Shown one piece after another: positions 1 to 11,500 of a stretch of 64,000 bases of DNA. Origin of the DNA: Meconema thalassinum. Taxonomy: Eukaryota > Arthropoda > Insecta > Orthoptera > Tettigoniidae. Every line of letters begins with the position of its first letter. The first letter of the stretch is position 1. The stretch is from NCBI GenBank assembly GCA_946902985.2, contig OX336388.2, positions 117,901,894-117,965,893 of the forward strand, read 5' to 3'. The notes under the pieces are model-generated. The model ran no database searches and was not told the origin of the DNA. It was given only the letters and a program-made list of their open reading frames with translations. A program made the translations under genes and the position numbers.

Positions 1-545
1 AAACTATTAGTGGTATCACCCTGAATTATTTTAAGGAGATAAAGGGCACTACTGGAAGTTCATCTATAAGACCTTCAAAAACCGGTTAACTACAAAACGA
101 ACATGGCAGCCAAGCGAATTTGAAAATTTTAAATAGACCTTTCTCGCGATTTAATGTTCCAAACGCAATGAAATCTGGTACAGGAAATATTTATACACAT
201 TGTAATGCACTGGTATCTAATTTAGTACAATTGTTTTCATAACCTCAAGATGGCGGCTTTGCGAATTTTAAAATTAAGTTTCTATTTCTTTTGTCGTAAT
301 CATGCGATCAAAGTGAAAGTTTGAATAATGAACCTACGCAATAATTTTCCTTTAATGGTACATGACTTTATGGCCTATACATTTAACAATCCTACATGGC
401 GACCATCCGAAATATTTAGACGACTCTGAATATCTACGAATCCATTACAGCAATCACACTGAAATTTTGTGTGTAGATAGAGGCAATTAACATAAGTAGG
501 ATATATGAAAATAGGCTGTATAGTTCTTCACGGAACTACTTGTTC
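1..545 (+). mobile_element. 3' part of a Helentron/DINE-like element (copy D)
   Basis: The right end carries the same terminus as three fuller copies in this window: a GAAAATAGGCTG sub-terminal repeat at about 507-518, then the hairpin AGTTCTTCACGGAACT at 522-537. The rest is low-complexity non-coding sequence of the same character, and the 5' part lies outside the window. The family call rests on the fuller copies at 43514, 45188 and 49353. Confidence 0.55.
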
Positions 546-720
546 TTTCTTTCTTACTTACTTACTTACTTTCTTTTTTTCTTCCTTAATTACTTTTCAT
601 CTTTCTTACTTACTTTCTTTTTTCTTTCTTAATTACTGTTTTGCTTTCTTACCTATTTTCTTACTTTCCTACTTCCTTTTTATTTCTTACTTACTTTCAT
701 TTTTCTTCCCTTCTTTACAA
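540..720. repeat. CTTA/CTTT pyrimidine microsatellite
   Basis: A strongly T/C-biased run built on CTTA, CTTT and ACTT words directly follows the hairpin of the mobile element above. The open frame across it (505-825) is a composition artefact. From 721 to 953 I see only AT-rich non-coding sequence. Confidence 0.8.
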
Positions 721-1159
721 TGGGAATATAACACGTATTGTGTCATCGCGAACAAGAATGGAGCGACGTTCGCAAGGCCGATCTTGTGTATCTCAAGTTG
801 TGTAAATGTATATATTTCGTTTTGATTTTTAAATAAATATTCCAATTTTATTGCAATCTTAAAAATATTTGTTCAAGAACAAAACATTCAGAATATTACA
901 AGCACAAGATTAGTGAACCAGAACTATGTTTTCTAATATTTTTCATTCAAATACTGTATAACAGTGGTTCCCAAACTTTGTCAACTGACGCCCCCCTTTT
1001 CAGCTACGAGAGTTCATCGCGCACCCCCCCCCCCCTTCCTTCCCACCTGCTCGCCCCCATCACTCATCGCTTTTCTAACCTCTTCGATTGACGCGGAGGA
1101 TATAGACCTAGCCTAATAACACTACATTACATAATGGAATAGGCCTATCTATTATATAC

Positions 1160-4100
1160 TGAACCCGCTGAGCTATGGTTCATGTGATATTTTTGTGACG
1201 GAATAATTATTATGGGATGTAGTACTTTTGAACATACCCAGAATACCACGTGGAGCAGAGAGCTCATGCTATACTCTTTGAAGTAGCGCTCAATTGCATT
1301 TTTGACTTTGGAGGTCTTGTTAATCACTTTTATACTTTCATAAGACTCAGAATATTCTAATTCGTCATTCTGTATTATTGAATCATTTTGGTGAATGATT
1401 ATTACGTTTTTGGTAAGGTATAACACTTGCAGATACGCAAGGAGCTATGAAAGTAGTCGCTCAATGACTTCGTTTTGGCGACCTACTTCCGAGTGAAAGT
1501 CAGTGACGACACTACATCTGGAGATCTGACGCCAGACAGGCGTTTTTCGAGTATCCGTCCGTCGCGACGTGGACATTATAAATATTTTTGTGCTCAAGTG
1601 AGCATCCGACTGCATCGTGTGTTGAAAATAACTATACTAACGTTGTCACACCTTGTGGACATATTATTGTTCTACGAAAGGCCATATTAGGCAATATTTT
1701 CTACAAACTGTAATTGGTGCCATACGCCAGATATTTTTCCCACGTGTAAGTGGAAGGGCAAAGTGCCACGCCGAAAATATAAGAGTTATCGTCTGATAAT
1801 TGTGCCAAGACGACGTGATTATTACTGCCAACGATCACAACATTATTGCTACGGAAATTCTAAATTGAAAATATCAATTTTATCGCGGATGCCACGTGAT
1901 TGATAAAACGTGATACAATTGCACGTGCTAACAAGCAAAGCATCGCATCGTGTTGAATCTTGAGGATCAACAGGCTGAAAACTACAAAATACTGTGGAGA
2001 ACACTATTATTTGCATCGTCCACAATAATCACGCCAAAACGCCGAGAGGAACGAGATATTTCGACATTTTCGACATCATGCAAGACATTGAACTTTTCCA
2101 CGCCATGGTGAAGAAGACGATTATGGGCTAATACCATTCCGGTATGAGGGAGACGTCGTGATGGAGACCACCAGCTTGATGGAACGTCAGGATGCCGAGG
2201 ACGCAGACGAAGGAACGTGGATGCCGACTTCCAGGCACATTCCAGACCTTTTTGGGAGACCATCATCCGGAGGCGAACGAACCCTGGTTGCTTGGGAGGT
2301 CCAGATTGGTGAATCCGTGGAGGACAGGACCATGCTGGAGAGCCAAGCAGAGTTTTTCGCGACCCTGGTCGATGAATGTCTGAGCCGATGTGAGAGCTAC
2401 CAAAAGTCGTGAGTTTGGGCACCCTTTCTTTTGTAATAGTCCGCGGTGGTATATTTAGATATCGTATTTTTTTTGTGAATCAACCGCACTTATGTGTCAG
2501 CCATTTGCTAGGTAGGGTTGTAATTAGTATAATTGTTGTTTATTTCAGTCATTGTGAGTCACCCTGTGGGGTAGACCAGTTTTGGTTAACCCTGGTGCCG
2601 TCCTGATGGACGTCGTACCACGTTATAGCCGACCCACTGCCAAACATGACTGTAATCATTTGCAGCTATTTTGCTCAGCCATGTGTAGGATATTTATCCG
2701 TGGTTTCATTCCGATGCCATCGTCACTTTATTTAACTGCAATCTTTGCAACCAGTCTGTTGAGACTTATGACCTCGTTAGATAGGTCGTACCGTTAGGAA
2801 ACCAACTGTAGTTTCCAGTTTTATAAAAATATGCTGTATTTTCATTTTTGAAAGCGCTCAGAAGCCAATTTATAGTCAAATACTGACAGATTTATTATTT
2901 TGGAGAAAGTGTAGATGTCAAGCATCGAACTAAGTGCACCATCGCATCATTATGCAGGTCTAGAGTTGCAGATCTGTGCCATATTTATCAATTTGTTACT
3001 ACTTTGTTTCTGTCATGAGGACACAGGTGTTACTGTTATACTGAGAACTTAATAAGTGTTATATCTTTGATGAGCAAAGAAGCTCGTGAGACATGCTGTT
3101 ATGTCTGTGATTTACTATTCTTTGAAATGAAGGACTGCGATACTTTATTGTACAGTTAAATTGTAACGTGTTTAGCACACGGATTCTATAAGGTTTTTGA
3201 ACCAAGCATATGCTAAGAATGACAAGGCCAAATATTACGGTATTATATAATGTTAAAACTAGCCGGCCTTGCCTGTTGAAAAATGTGGTCAGTGAAGGAC
3301 TGCAATTTGTGAAGTTGTCACCAATAAACTGGTTTGTTGACCCAGTAACCTTGAAAACAAATGCTTGAAAGCGAGACAGAACTACGATAACATAGGACAG
3401 AATGTTGATTTCATTCATCTCTTTCTTTCAATGCAGCTATTGCTCATGAAACCCAGTGTTTCTTACTGAAGACTACTCCTTGTCAGGCCTTTGTCAGAAT
3501 ACGCCATAAACCTACGGAAGGAACATAAACTGACATAATAAACATCATCCGCATAATTGTTTTAAACAAGATCTAACTAACATATTATTTCCATTTAAAC
3601 TTTGACATTCTTACATTTGAACCTGCTGACATGGCCGTGCAGATGAAGGGATTTCCTTTATAGGAAACGACGAAGACTGTAGACATTTTTGTTGTGACCT
3701 GGCGCACACATGAACCATTAGTTCATAGTGTGTGGAGCGCAGGCCATGTGATTGTCAGACGTGGTTTTAACTACGCTATCACCGACATTACTATCAAGCT
3801 AGATGACAATGGTTTACAAAGAGTTAACCATGGGGCAGGAAGGCATTATAATAAAAACTGTGTTGTACTATAATTATTGATGTCATGAAACTGTATTTTT
3901 CCCCATGTTACCTTTATTGCGTGCTATTTAGCACATGATTGTTGATTAGATTAATTGTTTTTAAATGGCTGTACACTTAGCTTTGTATTGTAACTGTTTT
4001 GCTATTACGGACGTCACCGCCGTAACTTTGAATGTTAACTGATAGGACTTAGCTAGAAAAGTTAAATGTAAATGTGGAAATGGTACCACCATAACTTAGC

Positions 4101-4658
4101 TTTGCTTTGCTCCTTCACTTAAATGTAACTTCATATTAGCTTGATCATGTAACTTGTATTAGGGATTTTGCGTCGTACCATTTACCCAGCGTTGTTGCTG
4201 TTGCTTACTTATTGTGTATTAGATCTTTCGCGAGGGTTAATGTAACTTCATTGTTAGGGACTTGAACTTTTATTAGCATTAACTTTTAGCTTGCGGATTA
4301 GCCGAATATAACCCTCCGAACTAGGATAGGGGTTTGTGGAAATCTACAATAAATTTTCACGGTGTTTTACATAAGCCTGGATGTTTAATTTCACAGTCTA
4401 GTTTTTGAGGTGAACCTTTACTTAGGCCGTCTTTGACCATCGCAACCATGTACCACGCTCCCCGTGGACTATAGAACCTCGTGCCGCTTTGGCCTATTGT
4501 TAAGAAGTTCACCTGATCCTCACGGCAAACTTTTAAAGGTCCGACGGGGGAGATGTTAGGAGAGTCATCGCGGTTGTTGGCTATCCCGACAGATTTACCG
4601 GAGGACTTCTGAAGGTCACTCACAAATATGTGCCGTTGCCACCTGGCTGACGGTCACA
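1160..4658 (+). repeat. 5' LTR (3499 bp)
   Basis: This LTR starts TGAACC at 1160, ends GGTCACA at 4658, and matches 8569-12462 along its whole length. Short open frames inside it (such as 2158-2412 and 1982-2422) recur in both LTRs but overlap on opposite strands and match no family I know. I treat them as non-coding. It lacks the 393-bp block found in the 3' LTR. Confidence 0.9.
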
Positions 4659-4663
4659 TAAAA

Positions 4664-4684
4664 TGGCGGCCCAACTAATGGGGC
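4664..4684 (+). other. primer-binding-site-like sequence
   Basis: Five bases after the 5' LTR the sequence TGGCGGCCCAAC, followed by TAATGGGGC, resembles the TGGCGCCCAAC-type primer-binding sites of many Gypsy elements, with one extra G. The matching tRNA was not determined. Confidence 0.55.
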
Positions 4685-5234
4685 TACGAAGTTGACATGG
4701 TGCACGGTGTTAGCGTGGAAACCGACGTATAGGTCGCACATAAATTGGCTCCCTATACGTGGGGAGAGACGTTGACATGTTAACACATTGATTGACTCCC
4801 TATACATGGAGCCAGATGTCAACATGGTGATCATCAGATGGCGCCCTGTATATTTTCTTATGCCGATATTTAAGAGGATCTTAATATTTGAATAATGGTA
4901 AATTGACAGGACTGGGACGAACTTAGAAAGTCTTACTGCAGATAAATAGACCGCATGGCATTCATATTTGATAGAAGACCATGGGGTGAGGTTTTTATAT
5001 TGAATAAATGAAAGATAGGGTTTTTCTTAGATGATGCCTCATCCTAAGTAAATGTAATACTTTGCTTTGCTCACCGTTGTATTAGTAAATGTAGAAGCAC
5101 TTAGTTTCCATACTCCAGCTGTACTCGTGATATTTATTAAGTCGAAACAAGCTTTATACCACCACGTTACTATCATAGCTGTAAGTTTCCATCATGATTG
5201 ATCCCTCGTTTCTCTCAATATAAATTCTTGTCAA

Positions 5235-7643
5235 ATGGATGAGGATATGATTCGCAGAGTGTTCGCTGAGATGTTGGCAGGTGTCAACGCTAACCTCCAA
5301 CAACTTACTAGTGACTTGAGTGTGAATACACAAGCCTTAGAGGTTAATTCACAAGCTATTGACAATGTTAGACAGGAAGTAGGTGATGTAAATGGTCATG
5401 TGGACCAGGTCAGGCAGAACCTCGAGATAAACACTCAGTCTGTTGACAATGTCAGGCAGAACCTTGAGGTAAATACCCAATCAATTAATGAAGTACGTTT
5501 AGATTTAGAGATAAACACCCGTACTGTTAAAGACGTTAGGACCGATCTAACGAAGGTCAGGGCCGAAATGGACTCGTACAGGGTAGAAGCGAAAAATGAC
5601 TTAACGGCAGGTTTGGCAGCGGTAAGGATAGACGTGATTCGTCACCACCAGGAGGCAAGCCAGCGCGTAGACACATTAACGGAAGAAATGAATAGGGCAA
5701 GACAGAATGTGCAAACCCGACTCGAGGAGCACACGGCTCAAATTCAGACCGCTATAAATAAAGTACAGTTAGACGTCCAAGCTGATATCGAGCACACCAG
5801 AGAAGAATTTGGGACTAGGCTGAATCACGTAGAAGGTTTTATGGACAACGTAAAAAAGGATATGGCTACCATGAATCTAGGACTGGTATTAATGAGAGGT
5901 GCAGCTAACGCCGTTAATAACAACGTGAAGACCATCGTGGATAACATGCTTGAGGTTAGGGAGGAACTTAATTCTAACCGGAAAGACATCGCGGAACTAA
6001 AAGAAACTGTCACAGGCTTACGTGATACTGTAGATGTGCACAGGGAGGAGCTCAAAGTCGACCTGATGATATTGAGAGGCGAATTCGTGGAGCATAAAAC
6101 TACAGTCGACGCCAATGTAAATGGAGTCAAGGATGATATCAACCATATCCAGAGTAACGTATCTCAGGTTGAGGGCGAAATTGCAACATTGCAGAAAAAC
6201 ATTGAGGAAATAAAGATTATTGATAGGCTCGAGTTGAGTCGTAACCTCAAATCAGCTATTCGTAAGGTGGACCAAAATCTCAAAGGTAAAGTTGAACGAA
6301 TCGAGTTGCAACTAAATGATTTAGGGAGCAAAGTCGCCAACAGGAATATACAAGAATTAGAAGTCATCGAGGAGAGGCTCGACAGGTTAGAAGCACTTCC
6401 GAGGGGAGTAGATTTGCAACCGCCGATGGGAAATACACGTGAAACGCCGGAATTTTGGACTAGTAATGTACAGTCAAGTGTACATGCCGATACACGACCT
6501 TGGCAGTTTAATGCAACAGCGCCAAGCCAGACGTTAAATTACGATGCTAACCCGTTCAGACCAGCTATAAATAGACTGGATCCTGAAACTAACACGCCGT
6601 CAAACAACTACATGCAGAATACATACCGTACTGCTAATACTCAGGGTAATGTCACAGTGATAAGGTCAAGGGAAGAGCAACCCGCTAAATTCACTGGCAC
6701 AGGAAGCGGAGTGACTCCTGTAGAATTTCTCACGAACGTCGAGAGCTATTTACGAGACACACTCGTAACTCCTGAAAGAGAACTTCGAGTTATTGAACGT
6801 CTTCTGGATGGACAAGCAGCAACTTGGTATCGGGCTTTTAAATATTCATTCTCCGGGTATCAAGACTTTAAAGAAGCACTACTGAGGACGTATTGGTCGA
6901 GTGACGTTCAGCAAAGTATAAGGGCTGAAATGTACACTCGCCGATACAGTTCCAACATGCCAACTCGCTACGCAAATTACTTTGCAACCCAGCTTGCTAA
7001 ATTGAGAAATCTTCAGCCTCCTTTATCGGAGCAGGATTTAGTGAATACCATAGTATGGCAATACCCAGCCGACGTGCAAAGAGTACTAATCGCTGCAGGG
7101 GCGACGACATTTCAACAGTGTGATCAGATATTACGACGTCTTGATGCTAACGCGGAGCAATTTCCAACTCACCGTCAACAGAAGGTTGACAGGCGTGAAG
7201 AGCGTCACGTTAACGTCACGACTGTGGACAAAGTTAGCCAGACACAAGAAGCATCACAGAACTCTGGGAATCCTCGGCCAGAATACAACAATGAATACCG
7301 CCGTAACTGGAGAGAGTGGAGTAATACTCCATATTCAAGGAACCAGAGAGAAGACAATAGAACATATTGGAATCGTAGGTTCGATAATGGGGGGAGCGAC
7401 AACCGTCGTCACGACAATAACCGTCGTGGGAATCAGGAAGGTCCGTCAGGAAGAGGAAGGATCCGGCGAGACTACAGGTATAACGGAGGTTACCAACGAG
7501 GACGTGATCCACGTTACCATCCGGACCGTGACTGGGAAGGGAGAGCGCGCGAGAGCCGCGAGTACCTCCAGCAATTGAGAGAGAGAGCCAAAATAGAGAA
7601 GAGGGAGAAAGGAACCCTACTTCGAGGGAAGAAAGAAATGTGA
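5235..7643 (+). CDS. Gag-like structural protein of the LTR element
   Basis: This 802-residue open frame has three visible parts. Residues 1 to about 390 form an extended coiled coil built on repeated 'VNTQ..DNVRQ' style segments. Residues 480-640 form a helical capsid-like region containing EFLTNVESYLRD, ATWYRAFKYSFSG and FKEALLRTYW, typical of the retrotransposon Gag family. From about 660 to the end is an Arg/Gly/Asn/Tyr-rich basic tail that could bind nucleic acid. I see no CCHC zinc knuckle, so RNA binding would fall to the RG-rich tail. The start is the first ATG of the frame, about 570 bp after the LTR. A TGA at 7641-7643 separates it from the protease in the same frame. It is longer than usual because of the coiled coil, and it is intact. 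Confidence 0.85.
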   Translation: MDEDMIRRVFAEMLAGVNANLQQLTSDLSVNTQALEVNSQAIDNVRQEVGDVNGHVDQVRQNLEINTQSVDNVRQNLEVNTQSINEVRLDLEINTRTVKDVRTDLTKVRAEMDSYRVEAKNDLTAGLAAVRIDVIRHHQEASQRVDTLTEEMNRARQNVQTRLEEHTAQIQTAINKVQLDVQADIEHTREEFGTRLNHVEGFMDNVKKDMATMNLGLVLMRGAANAVNNNVKTIVDNMLEVREELNSNRKDIAELKETVTGLRDTVDVHREELKVDLMILRGEFVEHKTTVDANVNGVKDDINHIQSNVSQVEGEIATLQKNIEEIKIIDRLELSRNLKSAIRKVDQNLKGKVERIELQLNDLGSKVANRNIQELEVIEERLDRLEALPRGVDLQPPMGNTRETPEFWTSNVQSSVHADTRPWQFNATAPSQTLNYDANPFRPAINRLDPETNTPSNNYMQNTYRTANTQGNVTVIRSREEQPAKFTGTGSGVTPVEFLTNVESYLRDTLVTPERELRVIERLLDGQAATWYRAFKYSFSGYQDFKEALLRTYWSSDVQQSIRAEMYTRRYSSNMPTRYANYFATQLAKLRNLQPPLSEQDLVNTIVWQYPADVQRVLIAAGATTFQQCDQILRRLDANAEQFPTHRQQKVDRREERHVNVTTVDKVSQTQEASQNSGNPRPEYNNEYRRNWREWSNTPYSRNQREDNRTYWNRRFDNGGSDNRRHDNNRRGNQEGPSGRGRIRRDYRYNGGYQRGRDPRYHPDRDWEGRARESREYLQQLRERAKIEKREKGTLLRGKKEM

Positions 7644-7724
7644 CGTCAGAGGCAGGACAGAACCAGCCTGGTACCTCTAGTCACAACAAAGGGAAAAAAC
7701 GCCGAAAAATTAAGACAGTCTAGT

Positions 7725-8303
7725 TTGGCTGAGCACAGAGTGACGGCAGATATTTTACTCTGGGAGCCCATCCAACAGGATTTACTCGACGAACGACGAA
7801 CGACGAACCACAGTAATGAGCCAACACGTTTACCCAAAATAGTAGCCACTCTCAATGGATGCAGTGTTATAATTCTGATCGATACTGGCGCAATGATCAG
7901 TGTAATCTCTGCAGATTGCTATGCTAAGTTGAAGGCTAACTCTGAGGTGACAGAGCTGCCTGTTTCCGCTATTCGTGTCAGAGGAGTGATACCTGACCGG
8001 GTTGTGACGTGCAAGATACAGGTTTTGTGCACATTGAGAATCACAAGCCACGTGTATTTGCACGAATTCTTAGTTATGAAAGGTTTGCATCATGATGTCA
8101 TACTAGGGTCTGATTTCATGAGGAAGTATGACGGTATTATCGACATGGGACGCAATACTGTCGAATTTAAACCGAACGAACCTATAGAGATGAACCTTGT
8201 GGTAGATGAACCGGAATTCCTGTCCGAAGTCGACGTTGTCGAGCAACTTAATAGCAAGGAAATTGAGGAGAACGAGACGCCAGAGATTCAGAGAACCACC
8301 TGA
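7725..8303 (+). CDS. retroviral-type aspartic protease (pol remnant)
   Basis: The frame is open from 7644, directly after the gag TGA and in the same frame; the first ATG is 7725. The catalytic loop is LIDTGAMISVIS and a downstream VILGSDFM supplies the second conserved element of this fold. These proteases cut Gag and Pol as homodimers. After about residue 170 homology stops and the frame ends at 8303. Beyond it the sequence jumps to an integrase tail in another frame, so roughly the RT, RNase H and integrase core have been deleted. Whether it was made as a Gag-Pol readthrough product or separately cannot be told here. Confidence 0.85.
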   Translation: MAEHRVTADILLWEPIQQDLLDERRTTNHSNEPTRLPKIVATLNGCSVIILIDTGAMISVISADCYAKLKANSEVTELPVSAIRVRGVIPDRVVTCKIQVLCTLRITSHVYLHEFLVMKGLHHDVILGSDFMRKYDGIIDMGRNTVEFKPNEPIEMNLVVDEPEFLSEVDVVEQLNSKEIEENETPEIQRTT

Positions 8304-8505
8304 GGAGGGAGACCTTATCCTTATAAGGAGACCCGGAATTTCTAATACAATTGACCGCGTATACGGGAAATTTCTTTCCTTGTATTACGGCCCTAGTCGT
8401 GTTAGACAGCCGTTGAATAATGGGAGTTATGTCATTGAAGACATCAGAACTGGAGAACGTATTGGAACTTTCAACGCCGACAATCTAAAAAAATATCACA
8501 CATGA
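8284..8505 (+). pseudogene. integrase C-terminal remnant (GPY/F-like)
   Basis: In a frame different from the protease, about 70 residues read GDLILIRR...FLSLYYGPSRV...SYVIEDI...NADNLKKYH. This is the usual end of a Gypsy integrase, where a GPY/F module precedes the 3' LTR. No integrase HHCC or DDE core lies upstream. The junction with the protease at about 8284-8300 marks a large pol deletion. Confidence 0.8.
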
Positions 8506-8551
8506 ATGAATTATAGAGGCAAATAAAATGTCGTCCCAACATTTTCTTTGA

Positions 8552-8568
8552 AACGACGGAGAGGCAGA
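8552..8568 (+). other. polypurine-tract-like segment before the 3' LTR
   Basis: The purine-rich string ACGACGGAGAGGCAGA directly precedes the TGAACC start of the 3' LTR, where plus-strand priming occurs in LTR elements. Confidence 0.6.
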
Positions 8569-11500
8569 TGAACCCGCTGAGCTATGGTTCATGTGATATT
8601 TTTGTGACGGAATAATTATTATGGGATGTAGTACTTTTGAACATACCCAGAATACCACGTGGAGCAGAGAGCTCATGCTATACTCTTTGAAGTAGCGCTC
8701 AATTGCATTTTTGACTTTGGAGGTCTTGTTAATCACTTTTATCCTTTCATAAGACTCAGAATATTCTAATTCGTCATTCTGTATTATTGAATCATTTTGG
8801 TGAATGATTATTACGTTTTTGGTAAGGTATAACACTTGCAGATACGCAAGGAGCTATGAAAGTAGTCGCTCAATGACTTCGTTTTGGCGACCTACTTCCG
8901 AGTGAAAGTCAGTGACGACACTACATCTGGAGATCTGACGCCAGACAGGCGTTTTTCGAGTATCCGTCCGTCGCGACGTGGACATTATAAATATTTTTGT
9001 GCTCAAGTGAGCATCCGACTGCATCGTGTGTTGAAAATAACTATACTAACGTTGTCACACCTTGTGGACATATTATTGTTCTACGAAAGGCCATATTAGG
9101 CAATATTTTCTACAAACTGTAATTGGTGCCATACGCCAGATATTTTTCCCACGTGTAAGTGGAAGGGCAAAGTGCCACGCCGAAAATATAAGAGTTATCG
9201 TCTGATAATTGTGCCAAGACGACGTGATTATTACTGCCAACGATCACAACATTATTGCTACGGAAATTCTAAATTGAAAATATCAATTTTATCGCGGATG
9301 CCACGTGATTGATAAAACGTGATACAATTGCACGTGCTAACAAGCAAAGCATCGCATCGTGTTGAATCTTGAGGATCAACAGGCTGAAAACTACAAAATA
9401 CTGTGGAGAACACTATTATTTGCATCGTCCACAATAATCACGCCAAAACGCCGAGAGGAACGAGATATTTCGACATTTTCGACATCATGCAAGACATTGA
9501 ACTTTTCCACGCCATGGTGAAGAAGACGATTATGGGCTAATACCATTCCGGTATGAGGGAGACGTCGTGATGGAGACCACCAGCTTGATGGAACGTCAGG
9601 ATGCCGAGGACGCAGACGAAGGAACGTGGATGCCGACTTCCAGGCACATTCCAGACCTTTTTGGGAGACCATCATCCGGAGGCGAACGAACCCTGGTTGC
9701 TTGGGAGGTCCAGATTGGTGAATCCGTGGAGGACAGGACCATGCTGGAGAGCCAAGCAGAGTTTTTCGCGACCCTGGTCGATGAATGTCTGAGCCGATGT
9801 GAGAGCTGCCAAAAGTCGTGAGTTTGGGCACCCTTTCTTTTGTAATAGTCCGCGGTGGTATATTTAGATATCGTAGTTTTTTTTGGTGAATCAACCGCAC
9901 TTATGTGTCAGCCATTTGCTAGGTAGGGTTGTAATTAGTATAATTGTTGTTTATTTCAGTCATTGTGAGTCACCCTGTGGGGTAGACCAGTTTTGGTTAA
10001 CCCTGGTGCCGTCCTGATGGACGTCGTACCACGTTATAGCCGACCCACTGCCAAACATGACTGTAATCATTTGCAGCTATTTTGCTCAGCCATGTGTAGG
10101 ATATTTATCCGTGGTTTCATTCAGATGTCATCGTCACTTTATTTAACTGCAATCTTTGCAACCAGTCTGTTGAGACTTATGACCTCGTTAGATAGGTCGT
10201 ATCGTTAGGAAACCAACTGTAGTTTCCAGTTTTATAAAAATATGCTGTATTTTCATTTTTGAAAGCGCTCAGAAGCCAATTTATAGTCAAATACTGACAG
10301 ATTTATTATTTTGGAGAAAGTGTAGATGTCAAGCATCGAACTAAGTGCACTATCGCATCATTATGCAGGTCTAGAGTTGCAGATCTGTGCCATATTTATC
10401 AATTTGTTACTACTTTGTTTCTGTCATGAGGACACAGGTGTTAATGTTATACTGAGAACTTAATAAGTGTTATATCTTTGATGAGCAAAGAAGCTCGTGA
10501 GACATGCTGTTATGTCTGTGATTTACTATTCTTTGAAATGAAGGACTGCGATACTTTATTGTACAGTTAAATTGTAACGTGTTTAGCACACGGATTCTAT
10601 AAGGTTTTTGAACCAAGCATATGCTAAGAATGACAAGGCCAAATATTACGGTATTATATAATGTTAAAACTAGCCGGCCTTGCCTGTTGAAAAATGTGGT
10701 CAGTGAAGGACTGCAATTTGTGAAGTTGTCACCAATAAACTGGTTTGTTGACCCAGTAACCTTGAAAACAAATGCTTGAAAGCGAGACAGAACTACGATA
10801 ACATAGGACAGAATGTTGATTTCATTCATCTCTTTCTTTCAATGCTGCTATTGCTCATGAAACCCAGTGTTTCTTACTGTATTTTTGTTCATTTGTTTTT
10901 CTTGGATTTTCATACTGTTAGTTAGATATTTTGCTGCGAGGAATGTCATTTCGACATGTCCAGGTTTGTCAGGTTTCTTTATGCATTGTTGGCGATCCTC
11001 TAGAGAGAGGCAAATTATAATGAAGGCAATTTGGTTATTAAATGCGAGGTTTTTGCCGCAGGTAACCCATGATATTATGTGCCTTGAGTGAGTAAGACGT
11101 GCCATTGTTGTAAGTCGCGCATCTGTTGTTGTTATGAGGCATTATTATGAGAGTTGTTGAAAGCGAGGTATTTACCGCTGATAACTCGTGTTATTGTGAG
11201 TCCGAGCCGAGTTTGCTCGTTGAGTTTTCCGACTATTGAGTCGATGTTTTGCTGCGGGAGAATGATCTTTAGAAGACTACTCCTTGTCAGGCCTTTGTCA
11301 GAATACGCCATAAATCTACGGAAGGAACATAAACCGACATAATAAACATCATCCGCATAATTGTTTTAAACAAGATCTAACTAACATATTATTTCCATTT
11401 AAACTTTGACATTCTTACATTTGAACCTGCTGACATGGCCGTGCAGATGAAGGGATTTCCTTTATTGGAAACGACGAAGACTGTAGACATTTTTGTTGTG

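Noticed and set aside
1982..2422. 146-aa (and 9391-9900, 169-aa) minus-strand frames in the LTRs
   Set aside because: They lie in LTR sequence, overlap opposite-strand frames of the same length class and match no family I know.
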